Below, one piece after another: positions 51,147 through 60,795 of a stretch of 64,000 bases of DNA. This DNA comes from Legionellales bacterium. GTDB lineage: Bacteria; Pseudomonadota; Gammaproteobacteria; Berkiellales; Berkiellaceae. Position 1 is the first letter of the stretch. The number at the start of each line of letters is the position of its first letter. The DNA is taken from positions 1-64,000 of the forward strand of contig CANJMM010000004.1 in NCBI GenBank assembly GCA_947475765.1, in the 5' to 3' direction. The notes below the pieces were generated by a model. It did not search any database and was not told the origin of the DNA. It saw only the letters and a list, made by a program, of their open reading frames with translations. Made by a program: the position numbers and the translations under genes.

Positions 51147-51752
51147 TTATACCTGTTTATTTTCACTGTTTAATGCCTGTGTACGTCGATATTTTAGCCA
51201 TTCAGCTTCTTTTTTCATAATATGTTGAATCAGTCTATCTGTATCTTGGGGCCGAATCACTTCTAATTGAAGCCCCAAGGTATAGGCCATGGCCTCTGTC
51301 CCTTGATCTTTTTTAATACAATACACGACTTTAGCTAAAGCACTTAAATAAGTACATTGAGGCAATAAAATCAATTCTATTTTAACCGATTCATTTTCTG
51401 AAAATGCCATAGGGTAATCTATCCCTAGTCCATTAGCACTTAAATTAATGGTTTGAGGGGGCTGATTAAATAGCGTTTCATAATTAGGGGCCAATAACAT
51501 GGCCATTTGATTGATTTTTGAATTCAATATATTCATCATTTTTAGCCAATCTGGGCTAAGTGTTTTGTTATTCAAGAACATGCTTTGTAAGTCATTTTCA
51601 AATTTGAAAAATCGCTTAAACACATCTGTCTCATCATAAACTTGATCTAATATATCTTGTTTAAATTTAGCTAAATTTTGGCCCTCTATCTTTTCAAGAT
51701 AAATAATACCTTCATCTTGAATCCTAAAAAATTGGCGACGCTGATCACTCAT
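51147..51752 (-). CDS. PilZ-domain protein (c-di-GMP binding)
   Basis: 201 residues. The c-di-GMP motif RRQFFRIQDEG at the very start (RxxxR) and NLSANGLGIDY near 105 (N/DxSxxG) are both present, with a helical insert of about 85 residues between them. That split arrangement is a known variant of PilZ proteins in Legionella and Xanthomonas-type bacteria. It starts 13 bases after the motB stop, so it is probably a brake or regulator of the motor-like complex or pili, as YcgR is for flagella. Confidence 0.85.
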   Translation of the reverse strand: MSDQRRQFFRIQDEGIIYLEKIEGQNLAKFKQDILDQVYDETDVFKRFFKFENDLQSMFLNNKTLSPDWLKMMNILNSKINQMAMLLAPNYETLFNQPPQTINLSANGLGIDYPMAFSENESVKIELILLPQCTYLSALAKVVYCIKKDQGTEAMAYTLGLQLEVIRPQDTDRLIQHIMKKEAEWLKYRRTQALNSENKQV

Positions 51753-51764
51753 GCCTTTATTCCT

Positions 51765-52790
51765 TCATTCCTTGCTTTTTAGACCGTGTTTTATGATATC
51801 ATTGGGATTATTTTCTTTTAATAATTTCTCGGTATTTTCTAAGCCCTTGGGATTATCCGGGATAGGGGTAATATCTTTAGAAGGCATTTGGTACTTTGGC
51901 GATTCCCCTTGCTCTATTTCTATTTCAATCCGTCTGTTATGACGTCTATGGTCTTTAGAGTCATTAGGGAATAAGGGCCTGGTTTCCCCATAAGCCACTA
52001 CCTCCAATCGATCGGCTGAAATACCACTATAAAGCGTTAATTCATGTAAAACAGATACCGCTCTTGCCGCAGATAAATCCCAATTCGATCGATACTGATT
52101 GGTGTTAATAGGAATATTATCTGTATGTCCAGAAATGGTAATTAACCCCGGCGTTTTTACAAGATACCCTCTTATTTTTTGAAAAACAGCCAAACTTTCA
52201 GGCTGTATAATAGCCCCACCTGACTCAAAAGACCCTTGTTCCATTACCCGAATAATCACTCGAGAGCCAACTACTTCAATTTCAATATTGCCTTTTAATA
52301 TTTCATCTGACATCTCTTTGGCCATTTGAAAAGCAAGGCTTTTAGCCTGCATTTTTCCCTCTCCACCCCCTGATCCCTCTGATTTTATTTTGGGGTCTTC
52401 TTTTTTACCTGTAGCGCCACTGTCTTTCCCACCTTTTCCTTTGTCAAATTCCAATGTGTTCTCATATTCACGAATACTATTTTGTTTTATTTCATTTAAA
52501 GGCGTTGGCTCTGGTTTACCTGGGCTAAATTCTTTGGCGATGATACTCGTTCCTTTTGGAATCTCCATTATGGGGATAATTCTTTGCACGCCAAATGCTT
52601 TTTCCATTGAACCGGCAACTTGTTTGAATTTTGCACTATCTTGCTGAGAAAAAGAAAGTAATAACACAAAAAAAGACATTAATAATGACATTAAATCTGC
52701 AAACGAAACAAACCAATGCGGAAGATGAACCACCGAAGGTTCAGGAATTTCATCTTCGCCACCGCCGCCTCCGCCTCCATGCCCTGACAT
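51765..52790 (-). CDS. motB: MotB/PomB-type stator protein
   Basis: 341 residues. After a glycine run (SGHGGGGGGGEDEIPEP) comes the single membrane helix with the proton-carrying Asp: WFVSFADLMSLLMSFFVLLL. The plug-like SMEKAFGV segment follows. A Gly/Lys-rich low-complexity linker spans about 100-150, and the OmpA-like peptidoglycan-binding domain has ISGHTDNIPINTNQYRSN and SAARAVSVLHEL. It forms the ion channel with MotA and anchors it to the wall. No flagellar genes are in the window. The tail after about 295 is low-complexity. Confidence 0.92.
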   Translation of the reverse strand: MSGHGGGGGGGEDEIPEPSVVHLPHWFVSFADLMSLLMSFFVLLLSFSQQDSAKFKQVAGSMEKAFGVQRIIPIMEIPKGTSIIAKEFSPGKPEPTPLNEIKQNSIREYENTLEFDKGKGGKDSGATGKKEDPKIKSEGSGGGEGKMQAKSLAFQMAKEMSDEILKGNIEIEVVGSRVIIRVMEQGSFESGGAIIQPESLAVFQKIRGYLVKTPGLITISGHTDNIPINTNQYRSNWDLSAARAVSVLHELTLYSGISADRLEVVAYGETRPLFPNDSKDHRRHNRRIEIEIEQGESPKYQMPSKDITPIPDNPKGLENTEKLLKENNPNDIIKHGLKSKE

Positions 52791-52793
52791 GGC

Positions 52794-53558
52794 TTAAGCT
52801 ACTTTTGCTGATTTATCGCGGGCACGCGAAGGTAAATAACTTTTTAAATTTTCTTCAATGACCCTCGGATTTTGCCCTGCTTGAATGCCCGACAAGGCAT
52901 CAATGATTAAAGATTTTGCTAAACGCTCTTGATTGCTACGTAATTCCAGCTTATCGGCAATAGGGTAACAAAACATATTTGCTAATACCGCGCCATATAA
53001 AGTCGCTAACAAAGCAATAGACATCGCTGGACCAATACTTTTAGGATCACTCATATTCCCCATCATCAATACTAAGCCAATCAACGTCCCAATCATGCCC
53101 ATTGCAGGTGCCACATCTGCAACTGCACGAAACATTTTTTGAGCCCACATATGCCGCTCCAAGGTTAAAGTCATTTCTTTAGAAAGCATGCTTTTCACAA
53201 TTTCATGATCATGGCCATCTATGAGTAACTGCACGCCTTTTTTCATAAACGCATTTTTAATTTCTTTGCCTTCTAAAGAGAGTAACCCCCCTTTTCTGGC
53301 CACATCCGCAATCTCAACTGCTTGTTGAATAAACTCTTCTGGTTTAAAAGAGGTTGATTTAAAAATACCCGCCGCTGCTCTCAATGCCCCAAAAAATTCT
53401 TTAAAGCCCACGCGAATAAAAGTCACCAGAAAAGACCCAATAAAAACGACCGCCACAGGATGAAAATTATAAAATGTACTAAAACCACCCCCATCCAGCA
53501 TCAGATAAATCAGAATCCCAACACTACCCACTAAGCCTACTATTGTTGCGATATCCAC
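52794..53558 (-). CDS. motA: MotA/PomA-type stator protein
   Basis: 254 residues with four membrane helices (about 3-20, 33-50, 150-170, 185-205). LMLDGGGFSTFYNFHPVAVV, RHMWAQKMFRAVADVAPAMG and GMIGTLIGLVLMMGNMSDPK, then GPAMSIALLATLYGAVLANM are the MotA/PomA core including the Pro residues that couple ion flow to torque. Followed by motB after 3 bases and then pilZ. PomA-like features (single LATLYGAVLAN) cannot settle whether H+ or Na+ is used. Confidence 0.93.
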   Translation of the reverse strand: MDIATIVGLVGSVGILIYLMLDGGGFSTFYNFHPVAVVFIGSFLVTFIRVGFKEFFGALRAAAGIFKSTSFKPEEFIQQAVEIADVARKGGLLSLEGKEIKNAFMKKGVQLLIDGHDHEIVKSMLSKEMTLTLERHMWAQKMFRAVADVAPAMGMIGTLIGLVLMMGNMSDPKSIGPAMSIALLATLYGAVLANMFCYPIADKLELRSNQERLAKSLIIDALSGIQAGQNPRVIEENLKSYLPSRARDKSAKVA

Positions 53559-53778
53559 AAATTTGAACTCCCCATTTTCGTGCTAATACATTCATTTTAG
53601 CTGCTCAATTAACTTCATTCAAAAGTTTTATATACAGCTATCTAAAATACTGTTTTTTTATAGCCTAAAGCACCCTAAAAAATCAGAAAAAAAACTAAGA
53701 ATTGACCAAACTAAAATAGTGAGGTACCTTCTTTCATAATCATTTTTCTACGAAAATGCGTAACTGGGGCAGTTGGTC

Positions 53779-54027
53779 ATGGCACACTCAAATCGTACAA
53801 ATAAAACATTCAATTTTGAACAATCCCTGAACAATCTTGAATCGATTATTAAAAAATTGGAAGGTGAGCAACTTAGCTTAAATGAAGCGCTTGAACACTT
53901 TGAAGCCGGCATTACCTTGACAAAAAGTTGTCAACTTACCCTTTCTGAAGCAGAACAAAAAGTGTCCCTGCTCATCGAAAAAGCAAATCAAGACATTGAG
54001 TTTCATCCTCTCCCTGTGGCAGAGTAA
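53779..54027 (+). CDS. xseB: Exodeoxyribonuclease VII small subunit
   Basis: 82 residues from ATG 53779. NFEQSLNNLESIIKKLEGEQ with LSLNEALEHFEAGITLTKSC and LSEAEQKVSLLIE is the conserved XseB sequence. It forms exonuclease VII with XseA, degrading single-stranded DNA. xseB-ispA-dxs is a gene order shared by many gammaproteobacteria; ispA starts 6 bases after. Confidence 0.95.
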   Translation: MAHSNRTNKTFNFEQSLNNLESIIKKLEGEQLSLNEALEHFEAGITLTKSCQLTLSEAEQKVSLLIEKANQDIEFHPLPVAE

Positions 54028-54033
54028 AGCGCC

Positions 54034-54930
54034 ATGTCATTGCTGCCTGAAGCTTTATCTTTTTTTCAGCAACGTGTTTACCATCAAATACCTTTATTGC
54101 TTCCCAAGGTGCATACTGAGCCTTTTCAACTTAACCGTGCACTTCATTATGTCTGTGAACAACCGGGTAAAGCCATTCGACCTTTCCTTGTCTATGCCAC
54201 CGGCCAATTATTTGACCTTCCCTATGAAACACTCGACTCTATTGCCATTGCCATTGAGTTAATTCATCTTTATTCTTTAGTTCATGATGATTTGCCCTCA
54301 ATGGATAATGATAGCTTAAGAAGAGGCCGACCCACTTGTCATAAAGCTTTTTCTGAAAGCACGGCTATTTTAGTGGGAGATGGATTACACACATTGGCTT
54401 TCCAAATATTATCTGATCCAAAATACAGCCATTTTTCAGCAGAACTGCGCCTCATGATAATTCAAGTCTTGGCTAAAGCGGCTGGTGTACAAGGCATGAT
54501 TAAAGGCCAAGCCTTAGATATCGAAAATATTAACCGCCCCCTGACCGAATCTGAACTCAAGACCATGCATTTGGGTAAAACAGGTGCTTTAATAGAAGCT
54601 TGTGTGCATTCGGCTGCTTTAATTAGCCTAGCAGAAAAGGATCCGGTTTTAGGTACTTTACGCCATTATGCTCGGCTTATTGGCTTAGCCTTTCAAATTC
54701 AAGATGATATATTAGACGCGACTGCTACTACCGAATCTTTAGGCAAAAAAACAAATAAAGACGCCTTAAATAATAAGCCAAATTTTGTGACACTATTGGG
54801 CCTCACGCTAGCACAACAAAAAGCAAAAGCCTGTATTGATGAAGCCTTAACCTGCCTTGACGCTTTTGATCCCAAACGCGCTGAGTTACTCGTCGCTTTA
54901 ACCCACTATATAATTAAGAGAGCATCTTAA
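54034..54930 (+). CDS. ispA: Farnesyl diphosphate synthase (geranyltranstransferase)
   Basis: 298 residues. The first Asp-rich motif DDLPSMD is at 85-91 followed by LRRGRPTCH, and the second is in [20 protein letters not shown] near 225. It condenses IPP with DMAPP/GPP to farnesyl diphosphate, feeding undecaprenol, ubiquinone and others. Between xseB (6 bases) and dxs (1-base overlap), the usual operon. Confidence 0.96.
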   Translation: MSLLPEALSFFQQRVYHQIPLLLPKVHTEPFQLNRALHYVCEQPGKAIRPFLVYATGQLFDLPYETLDSIAIAIELIHLYSLVHDDLPSMDNDSLRRGRPTCHKAFSESTAILVGDGLHTLAFQILSDPKYSHFSAELRLMIIQVLAKAAGVQGMIKGQALDIENINRPLTESELKTMHLGKTGALIEACVHSAALISLAEKDPVLGTLRHYARLIGLAFQIQDDILDATATTESLGKKTNKDALNNKPNFVTLLGLTLAQQKAKACIDEALTCLDAFDPKRAELLVALTHYIIKRAS

Positions 54931-56870
54931 TGGTCTATCCTTTTTTAGATAAAATTATGTTGCCTGATGATTTAAAGCGTCTTTCTATTAAAGAATTATC
55001 ACTGCTTGCACAAGAAATGCGCGTTTTCTTAATGAATAGCTTAAACCAATCGGGTGGACATTTGGGCTCGAATTTAGGTTCAGTAGACTTAACCATTGCC
55101 CTGCATTATGTTTTTAATACCCCTGACGATCGATTAGTCTGGGATGTAGGGCACCAAGCTTATCCTCATAAAATACTGACTGGCAGAAAAAATCAATTAA
55201 GCAGCATTAGACAAAAAGACGGCCTTGCCCCTTTTCCCAGACGAGAAGAAAGTGTGTATGACTGCTTTGGGGTAGGACATTCCAGTACTTCTATTAGTGC
55301 CGCACTTGGCATGAGCCTTGCTGCGCAATTAAATAAACAACCCCGTCATACTGTTGCCATTATTGGCGATGGTGGAATGACGGCTGGCTTGAGTTTTGAG
55401 GCCTTAAATCATGCGGGCTATCTCAAAGCAAACTTATTGGTTATTTTAAATGATAATGAAATGTCTATTTCTGAAAATGTGGGCGCTTTATCTAAATATT
55501 TAGCCAAAATATTGTCTGGAAAAGCTTATACTTCTATGCGTTCTGGGGGCAAAAAAATCTTATCCCATATGCCGCCCCCTATCATGGAACTTGCCAAACG
55601 TACTGAAGAACATCTTAAAGGCATGCTGATACCAGGCACTTTATTTGAAGCGCTAGGCTTTAATTATGTGGGCCCCATTGATGGACATGATATTCCAACC
55701 TTAGTGCAAACCTTAAGTAATCTAAAAGATCTGCCTGGCCCACAATTTTTACATATTATCACCAAAAAAGGTAAAGGTTATGCCCCAGCCGAAGAAGCCC
55801 CTATTCAATATCATGCTGTCGCTAAAAACTTTTTGAATGCTGAACCCATAGATAAAACTAAACATAGCCAAACTAAAAAAACCCAAAGTTTTTCAAGCAT
55901 ATTTGGCGATTGGTTATGTGAAGCGGCATTAACTGACAGCAGAATAGTCGGCATCACGCCTGCCATGCGAGAAGGATCGGGGCTGGTTGATTTTGCCAAC
56001 CGCTATCCCTCTCGATATTTTGATGTAGGCATCGCCGAACAACATAGTATCACCCTCGCCGCCGGCCTTGCTTGTGATAATATTAAGCCCGTGGTCGCTA
56101 TTTATTCTAGTTTTTTACAAAGAGCCTATGATCAGCTTATCCATGATGTCGCCATACAAAACTTACCGATTTTATTTGCCATCGATAGAGCGGGCGTGGT
56201 CTCAGATGGGCCAACCCATTTTGGTACCTTTGATCTGAGTTTTTTAAGATGTATACCGAATATGCTCATCATGACACCTACAACAGGCAATGAATGTCGC
56301 CAAATGCTGTCTACGGGCATTCAATTTAATGGCCCCTCTGCCGTGCGTTATCCCAGAGATAATTGTGTCGATGACCCTGAAAGTTTTGAATCTCCTCCTC
56401 GCCCCCTTCCGCTGGGCAAAGCTATCATAACACGCACATCGAGTGCTGATGATAAAAAGCCCTGTAAAATTGCATTTTTATGTTTTGGTACGCTTATCCA
56501 TTCTGCTTTAAACATAGCCGAGCGTCTTAATGCAACCGTCGTGAATATGCGCTTTGTCAAACCTATAGATGAAGCCATGATTCATGCTATTGCAACAAAC
56601 CATGATCTTATTGTTACGCTAGAAGAAAATGTGATCATGGGCGGTGCTGGCAGTGCCGTACTTGAAGTGCTTCAATTAGATCCCCATTTGTTTTCTTGTC
56701 CGGTCCTTCAGTTAGGAATACCCGATTATTATATAGAACATGGTAGCCAACAAGATATGTTAAGCGCCTGTGGCTTAGATGAAAAAAGCATTGAACAGGC
56801 TGTTCAACAAAAAATAAAAGTGTTAAACTTAACTTTAAATAAGCTAACAAATACCTTTAATTTAACTTAA
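54930..56870 (+). CDS. dxs: 1-deoxy-D-xylulose-5-phosphate synthase
   Basis: 646 residues. [20 protein letters not shown], the thiamine-diphosphate motif [18 protein letters not shown] with [25 protein letters not shown] and [20 protein letters not shown] are Dxs signatures. It makes DXP from pyruvate and glyceraldehyde-3-phosphate, the first step of the MEP isoprenoid pathway, in the same operon as ispA (the A of ATG is the last base of the ispA stop). The C-terminal tail after about 620 is Asn/Leu/Lys-rich and slightly longer than usual. Confidence 0.96.
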   Translation: MVYPFLDKIMLPDDLKRLSIKELSLLAQEMRVFLMNSLNQSGGHLGSNLGSVDLTIALHYVFNTPDDRLVWDVGHQAYPHKILTGRKNQLSSIRQKDGLAPFPRREESVYDCFGVGHSSTSISAALGMSLAAQLNKQPRHTVAIIGDGGMTAGLSFEALNHAGYLKANLLVILNDNEMSISENVGALSKYLAKILSGKAYTSMRSGGKKILSHMPPPIMELAKRTEEHLKGMLIPGTLFEALGFNYVGPIDGHDIPTLVQTLSNLKDLPGPQFLHIITKKGKGYAPAEEAPIQYHAVAKNFLNAEPIDKTKHSQTKKTQSFSSIFGDWLCEAALTDSRIVGITPAMREGSGLVDFANRYPSRYFDVGIAEQHSITLAAGLACDNIKPVVAIYSSFLQRAYDQLIHDVAIQNLPILFAIDRAGVVSDGPTHFGTFDLSFLRCIPNMLIMTPTTGNECRQMLSTGIQFNGPSAVRYPRDNCVDDPESFESPPRPLPLGKAIITRTSSADDKKPCKIAFLCFGTLIHSALNIAERLNATVVNMRFVKPIDEAMIHAIATNHDLIVTLEENVIMGGAGSAVLEVLQLDPHLFSCPVLQLGIPDYYIEHGSQQDMLSACGLDEKSIEQAVQQKIKVLNLTLNKLTNTFNLT

Positions 56871-56899
56871 TTTAAACGACAACAAAAGTAGTAATAAAT

Positions 56900-57709
56900 A
56901 TGAGCACAACTGTTTTAAGTAGCCCTACCGCCATGCCTGACATTCAAAGTAGCGGCGACACTCGAAATATTGTTTTAAATAAAGTCGGTGTTAAGCAATT
57001 ATTGCATCCTATTTTGCTAGAAGATGCTGATCTTCCCGCTCAACATACCGTGGCTAAATTTAGCATGTTTGTCAGCCTAGCGGCCAATATTCGTGGCACC
57101 CATATGTCTCGCTTTGTTGAAATTTTAAATGAAACCGAAACAAAAATAGGCGTCGAACATACCCCTATTTTACTGCGTAAAATATTAGACCGATTAGAAG
57201 CCAGCACTGCTTACTATGAAGCAAGCTTTCCTATGTTCATGACTAAAATAGCACCTGTTTCAGGTGTCAAAAGCCTAATGGATTATCAGATCACGCTTTC
57301 AGGAAAAATCAGTGCAACGGAATGCATCAATCAAATTACCCTTGTTGTACCCGTGACAAGCTTGTGCCCTTGTTCCAAACAAATTTCTAAATATGGCGCC
57401 CATAACCAACGTGCTGAAATCACCTTAAAAGTTGTCACCGATGGCACCTTAAGCATTAAAGCTTTAATTCAATTAGTCGAAAGCCACGCCACCTGTGAGC
57501 TTTATGGTATTTTAAAACGCAGCGATGAGAAATGGGTAACCGAAAGAGCCTATGACAATCCTAAGTTTGTAGAAGACATTGTTCGTGATATTGCCACAGA
57601 CTTAAAAAATCTGCGCAGTGTATTGGCTTATGAAGTCGCTTCTGAGAATTTTGAGTCTATTCATAATCACTCGGCTTATGCCTTAAGTGCTTCAGGGCAA
57701 GTTATTTAG
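56900..57709 (+). CDS. folE2: GTP cyclohydrolase FolE2
   Basis: 269 residues. MPDIQSSGDTRNIVLNKVGV, then LPAQHTVAKFSMFVSL, IRGTHMSRFVEIL and PVTSLCPCSKQISKYGAHNQ are the FolE2 (type IB) motifs; Cys156 is the probable metal ligand in SLCPCSK. It converts GTP to dihydroneopterin triphosphate for folate and, in many bacteria, queuosine. It lies 29 bases after dxs. Type IB enzymes can use metals other than zinc and are often kept for zinc-poor conditions. Its stop overlaps the convergent 969-residue gene by 4 bases. Confidence 0.95.
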   Translation: MSTTVLSSPTAMPDIQSSGDTRNIVLNKVGVKQLLHPILLEDADLPAQHTVAKFSMFVSLAANIRGTHMSRFVEILNETETKIGVEHTPILLRKILDRLEASTAYYEASFPMFMTKIAPVSGVKSLMDYQITLSGKISATECINQITLVVPVTSLCPCSKQISKYGAHNQRAEITLKVVTDGTLSIKALIQLVESHATCELYGILKRSDEKWVTERAYDNPKFVEDIVRDIATDLKNLRSVLAYEVASENFESIHNHSAYALSASGQVI

Positions 57710-60615
57710 TTTTTTTTTGAGCGACTTGCAGCAGGCTTTTTATCTTTTTCTGCTGCAGGTCTAACATCTTTTTTACTCATATCTGTAAAAACCAGATTTT
57801 TCATTTTTTGAACTTCCTGTAATCTTTCAGGTCTATTTTCCTGTACTATGTTTTCTAGCTTGGCTAAAGTTTCTTTACAGTCTTCTTGTAGATTTAGATT
57901 TTTACTGCCTTCTTCTAAATCCTTGACTAAGGCTTCAAATTTAGCTTCTGTAAATCTTTCCCCTACAACCAGGCCAATTAATTCATCTTTATTTTGTTGA
58001 TAGGTTTTTTTTTCTTTGTTCTGTTGATAGGTTATAGGGTTTTGTGTATCTTCCCATTTCTTCCATGTCCTAACTTGAGCTTCGACTCTTGTCCTATTAT
58101 CAAATTTTAGGTCTTTTACTAAAGTAGAAACCGCATGCACACGAAGTTGTCGAATAGTTGATTTTTTAGTTGCGATTTCTTCCTTTGAATACACTGGCAC
58201 CCCTTCTGGCGTTTTTTCATCTAACGCTTTCAAAAGCTTTTCTTCCATCATAAAAGCCAATCGTATAGATTCCATGACTTTTCCATCATTATCTACAAAA
58301 TTCTGCTTCCACCCTCTTTGAACCGGTGTAATACTCGTATCTTTTGAATCAAATTTCTCCAGTATTTTTATCATTAACTCTTTATCTGTTAATTTTTGAT
58401 TTATTAAATTAAAGTCAAGATTCATGAGCAAGTAACTTACTGAATCTAGCCCCTTATTCTTATCTGCAACAGCCTTATTCAGTGCTTCAAGAATCTCTTC
58501 TGCTTTAAAAGCAGCTAACCCCTTCATGCCTTCTTTATATTTTTCTGAATAAAAATCTTTGACCTCAAAAGGCAAGCCTATTAAAGTAGCTTCAAACTTA
58601 CTTTGCAAATCCTGTAATTTTTTTGTTTGCCCAAGCAAAGCAATTCTTTTTTCAAGAACGCCAGGAGACTTATCTGCGCTTAATGTGCTTAATTTATTAT
58701 TTATCTCTTGTATTTCAACTAATAATTCATTTTGAACTTCTAAATATTTTTTTTGAAAATCTATTACTTGGGCAAGGGTAAAGTTAGATTCATCGTTATT
58801 CCCCTTGACTATAAGATCTTGAATTTCGGTTAATTCTTTAATATTATTGCCATAACTTAAAATTAATACTTCCAGACTTTTTTCTTTGGCTTTTTCTTTG
58901 GCTTTTTCTACTTTATTTAACTGGGCATCGATTATGCTTAATGCTTTCGCTTCTGGCAGATTCTTATTTTTTTTATCTTTAATTTTTTCAACTTTAATTT
59001 TTTTTATTTTTAACTTTAAATCACTCATACCCGAAAGATCTGTAGATTGTTGGGCCATCAGTGCAATTTTTACTTCAAAGGCGGCCATATATGCCTCTTT
59101 AACAGAATCAGATTGCTTTAAATTCTGCTGAAAGCCATCATTAATTAAAGATTCCAAAGTCCATTCATTGGTAAACAAATCCCTAAATACTTGCTCCCTA
59201 TCCCGTTTCTTTTCTCTATCTTGTATCAATATTTTTGCTGCTTTTTCAGCATACACTGCCTGTTTCACCCCGTCTAAAGCTTGCTCTATGGCAGCAGCAG
59301 GTTTTGCTGTCTTTTCTTTTATTTCACCCTCTACGAGAGACTCTGCCTGTTGGGCAACTATCTCGACCGCTTTTTTTTGTACTTTTTTCTTTGCTTTTTC
59401 GAATAAACCATCCGAAGGGCTTTCCTCTAAAGCAGAGGACATTTTTTCCTTCACCTTTTCTTGAACGACATTGGACACGGCGTTAAGAACTTGACTGCTA
59501 CCTAACGATTTTCCAAACTCTGTAGAGGTGTAACTCATTAAAGATGCATAATGTGTGTTTTTCTGATAAAATTTCTGGCCTTTATCTTCCATCTTTTTAA
59601 GAATTCTTTTGTTTTCTTCAGAATACAACGATTTGATAGCATTCAGCTTAGACGTGTCGAATTCTTTATCGCGCTTCTGTAAAAAAATACCCTGGGCTTC
59701 TTTTTGAGCCCCCAAATTACGAGAGTGTAAATTCTTATAATTTTCATGTAATTCCTTTGAATCTTTAAACCCTAACCCTTTAGCAATATTGTTAAGAAAG
59801 GCTTCCCCTTTTTTTCCTACATACAATTCGGCAATACCATATTTTTCAAATAAGGCTTGTTTTGATAGGCTTTTATCAAGCTCCGCCAACGCTTCAATTT
59901 CCTTTAAGGTATCTATAAGTTTAGCAACGTTCAAGTAATATACCTGAAAATCAGCCAAATTAGGCTCGCTTTGCATCGGAATAGGGAAGTCAGACACCCA
60001 TTTTTCTTTAGAGTTAAGCGAGTTAATCTTTATTTCTTTTGGCATACTGTTAACATGATGAGTAAAAGCCATGCCAAAATCATTTTTAAAGTCTTCTGCT
60101 AAACTTTCGACTATTTTTTCTAAGGCTTTTTCTGCCAAAGATCTTATTACGCTATCTACAAAATTAAAATTAAAGAAGCCCCTTTTTTTCTTTTTTGGAC
60201 CTCCCTTTATTTCTTGATCCAAATCTACGCCAAAGGCAACAAGTTCTGAAACAACTTCACTATTATGAACCAAGTCACTTAAAGGCGATTTATATAGCTG
60301 CTTTAATGAGTGCGCAGCTAAAAACATAAATTGATTGGCTTGAAGATTTCCTAAATCTTGTTTTTCCTGAAAAATAACTAAGTCTTTTTTGAGCGCATCA
60401 AACTGAGCTATAAACAATTCTTTTGATTGCTTATCAGTTTGTTTTAAATTTTTTAGCTTAGAGATTTGGTCTTTTATTTTTGTTATAGAATTAGAATCAT
60501 CATTGATTTTTTCAAAACCTTGATCTAGAGAACTAAGCAAATTTTGCGCTATCTTCAACCATTCTGTATAAGCATCTTCACTTGTCTTTTTAATTAGTGC
60601 ATTTGCATCGACCAT
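57706..60615 (-). CDS. Large coiled-coil protein of unknown function, effector-like
   Basis: 969 residues from ATG 60615, chosen because AAGAGG lies 5-10 bases upstream (ATG 60654 is the alternative). No signal peptide and no clear membrane segment. It is lysine/glutamate-rich and almost wholly helical, with long coiled coils (about 430-480, 560-690) and a basic patch GGPKKKKRGFFNFNF near 150. The tail is KDVRPAAEKDKKPAASRSKK, charged and flexible. I recognise no family. Large soluble coiled-coil proteins with charged tails are typical Dot/Icm-type effectors in Legionellales; this is inference. An insertion sequence ends 75 bases upstream, so its own promoter may have been displaced. It converges with folE2. 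Confidence 0.6.
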   Translation of the reverse strand: MVDANALIKKTSEDAYTEWLKIAQNLLSSLDQGFEKINDDSNSITKIKDQISKLKNLKQTDKQSKELFIAQFDALKKDLVIFQEKQDLGNLQANQFMFLAAHSLKQLYKSPLSDLVHNSEVVSELVAFGVDLDQEIKGGPKKKKRGFFNFNFVDSVIRSLAEKALEKIVESLAEDFKNDFGMAFTHHVNSMPKEIKINSLNSKEKWVSDFPIPMQSEPNLADFQVYYLNVAKLIDTLKEIEALAELDKSLSKQALFEKYGIAELYVGKKGEAFLNNIAKGLGFKDSKELHENYKNLHSRNLGAQKEAQGIFLQKRDKEFDTSKLNAIKSLYSEENKRILKKMEDKGQKFYQKNTHYASLMSYTSTEFGKSLGSSQVLNAVSNVVQEKVKEKMSSALEESPSDGLFEKAKKKVQKKAVEIVAQQAESLVEGEIKEKTAKPAAAIEQALDGVKQAVYAEKAAKILIQDREKKRDREQVFRDLFTNEWTLESLINDGFQQNLKQSDSVKEAYMAAFEVKIALMAQQSTDLSGMSDLKLKIKKIKVEKIKDKKNKNLPEAKALSIIDAQLNKVEKAKEKAKEKSLEVLILSYGNNIKELTEIQDLIVKGNNDESNFTLAQVIDFQKKYLEVQNELLVEIQEINNKLSTLSADKSPGVLEKRIALLGQTKKLQDLQSKFEATLIGLPFEVKDFYSEKYKEGMKGLAAFKAEEILEALNKAVADKNKGLDSVSYLLMNLDFNLINQKLTDKELMIKILEKFDSKDTSITPVQRGWKQNFVDNDGKVMESIRLAFMMEEKLLKALDEKTPEGVPVYSKEEIATKKSTIRQLRVHAVSTLVKDLKFDNRTRVEAQVRTWKKWEDTQNPITYQQNKEKKTYQQNKDELIGLVVGERFTEAKFEALVKDLEEGSKNLNLQEDCKETLAKLENIVQENRPERLQEVQKMKNLVFTDMSKKDVRPAAEKDKKPAASRSKKN

Positions 60616-60689
60616 AAATACCTCTTCTGATAATGTATGCTTTCTTTTAGACAAGCCTAGTCAGATTTGGTTCCACTATTTATAGGTGA

Positions 60690-60715
60690 TGTCAGAGCAA
60701 TTTTAAAATGTCACC
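60690..60715. repeat. Left inverted repeat of the insertion sequence
   Basis: Contains agagcaattttaaaatgtca and continues cc; matches the right end perfectly over 22 bp and over 25 of 26 when extended to the outer TGT. Confidence 0.88.
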
Positions 60716-60795
60716 TTTCAGCAAGTTAAAAATGTCACCTGTTTAAACAGCCAGCTATAATTATCGTGTATATATACACACCCAAGGAGGGGATT

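Noticed and set aside
59168-59464. Plus-strand frames opposite the coiled-coil gene
   Set aside because: They are mirror frames of a lysine/glutamate-rich gene, giving Phe/Ser/Leu-rich nonsense, with no start signals.
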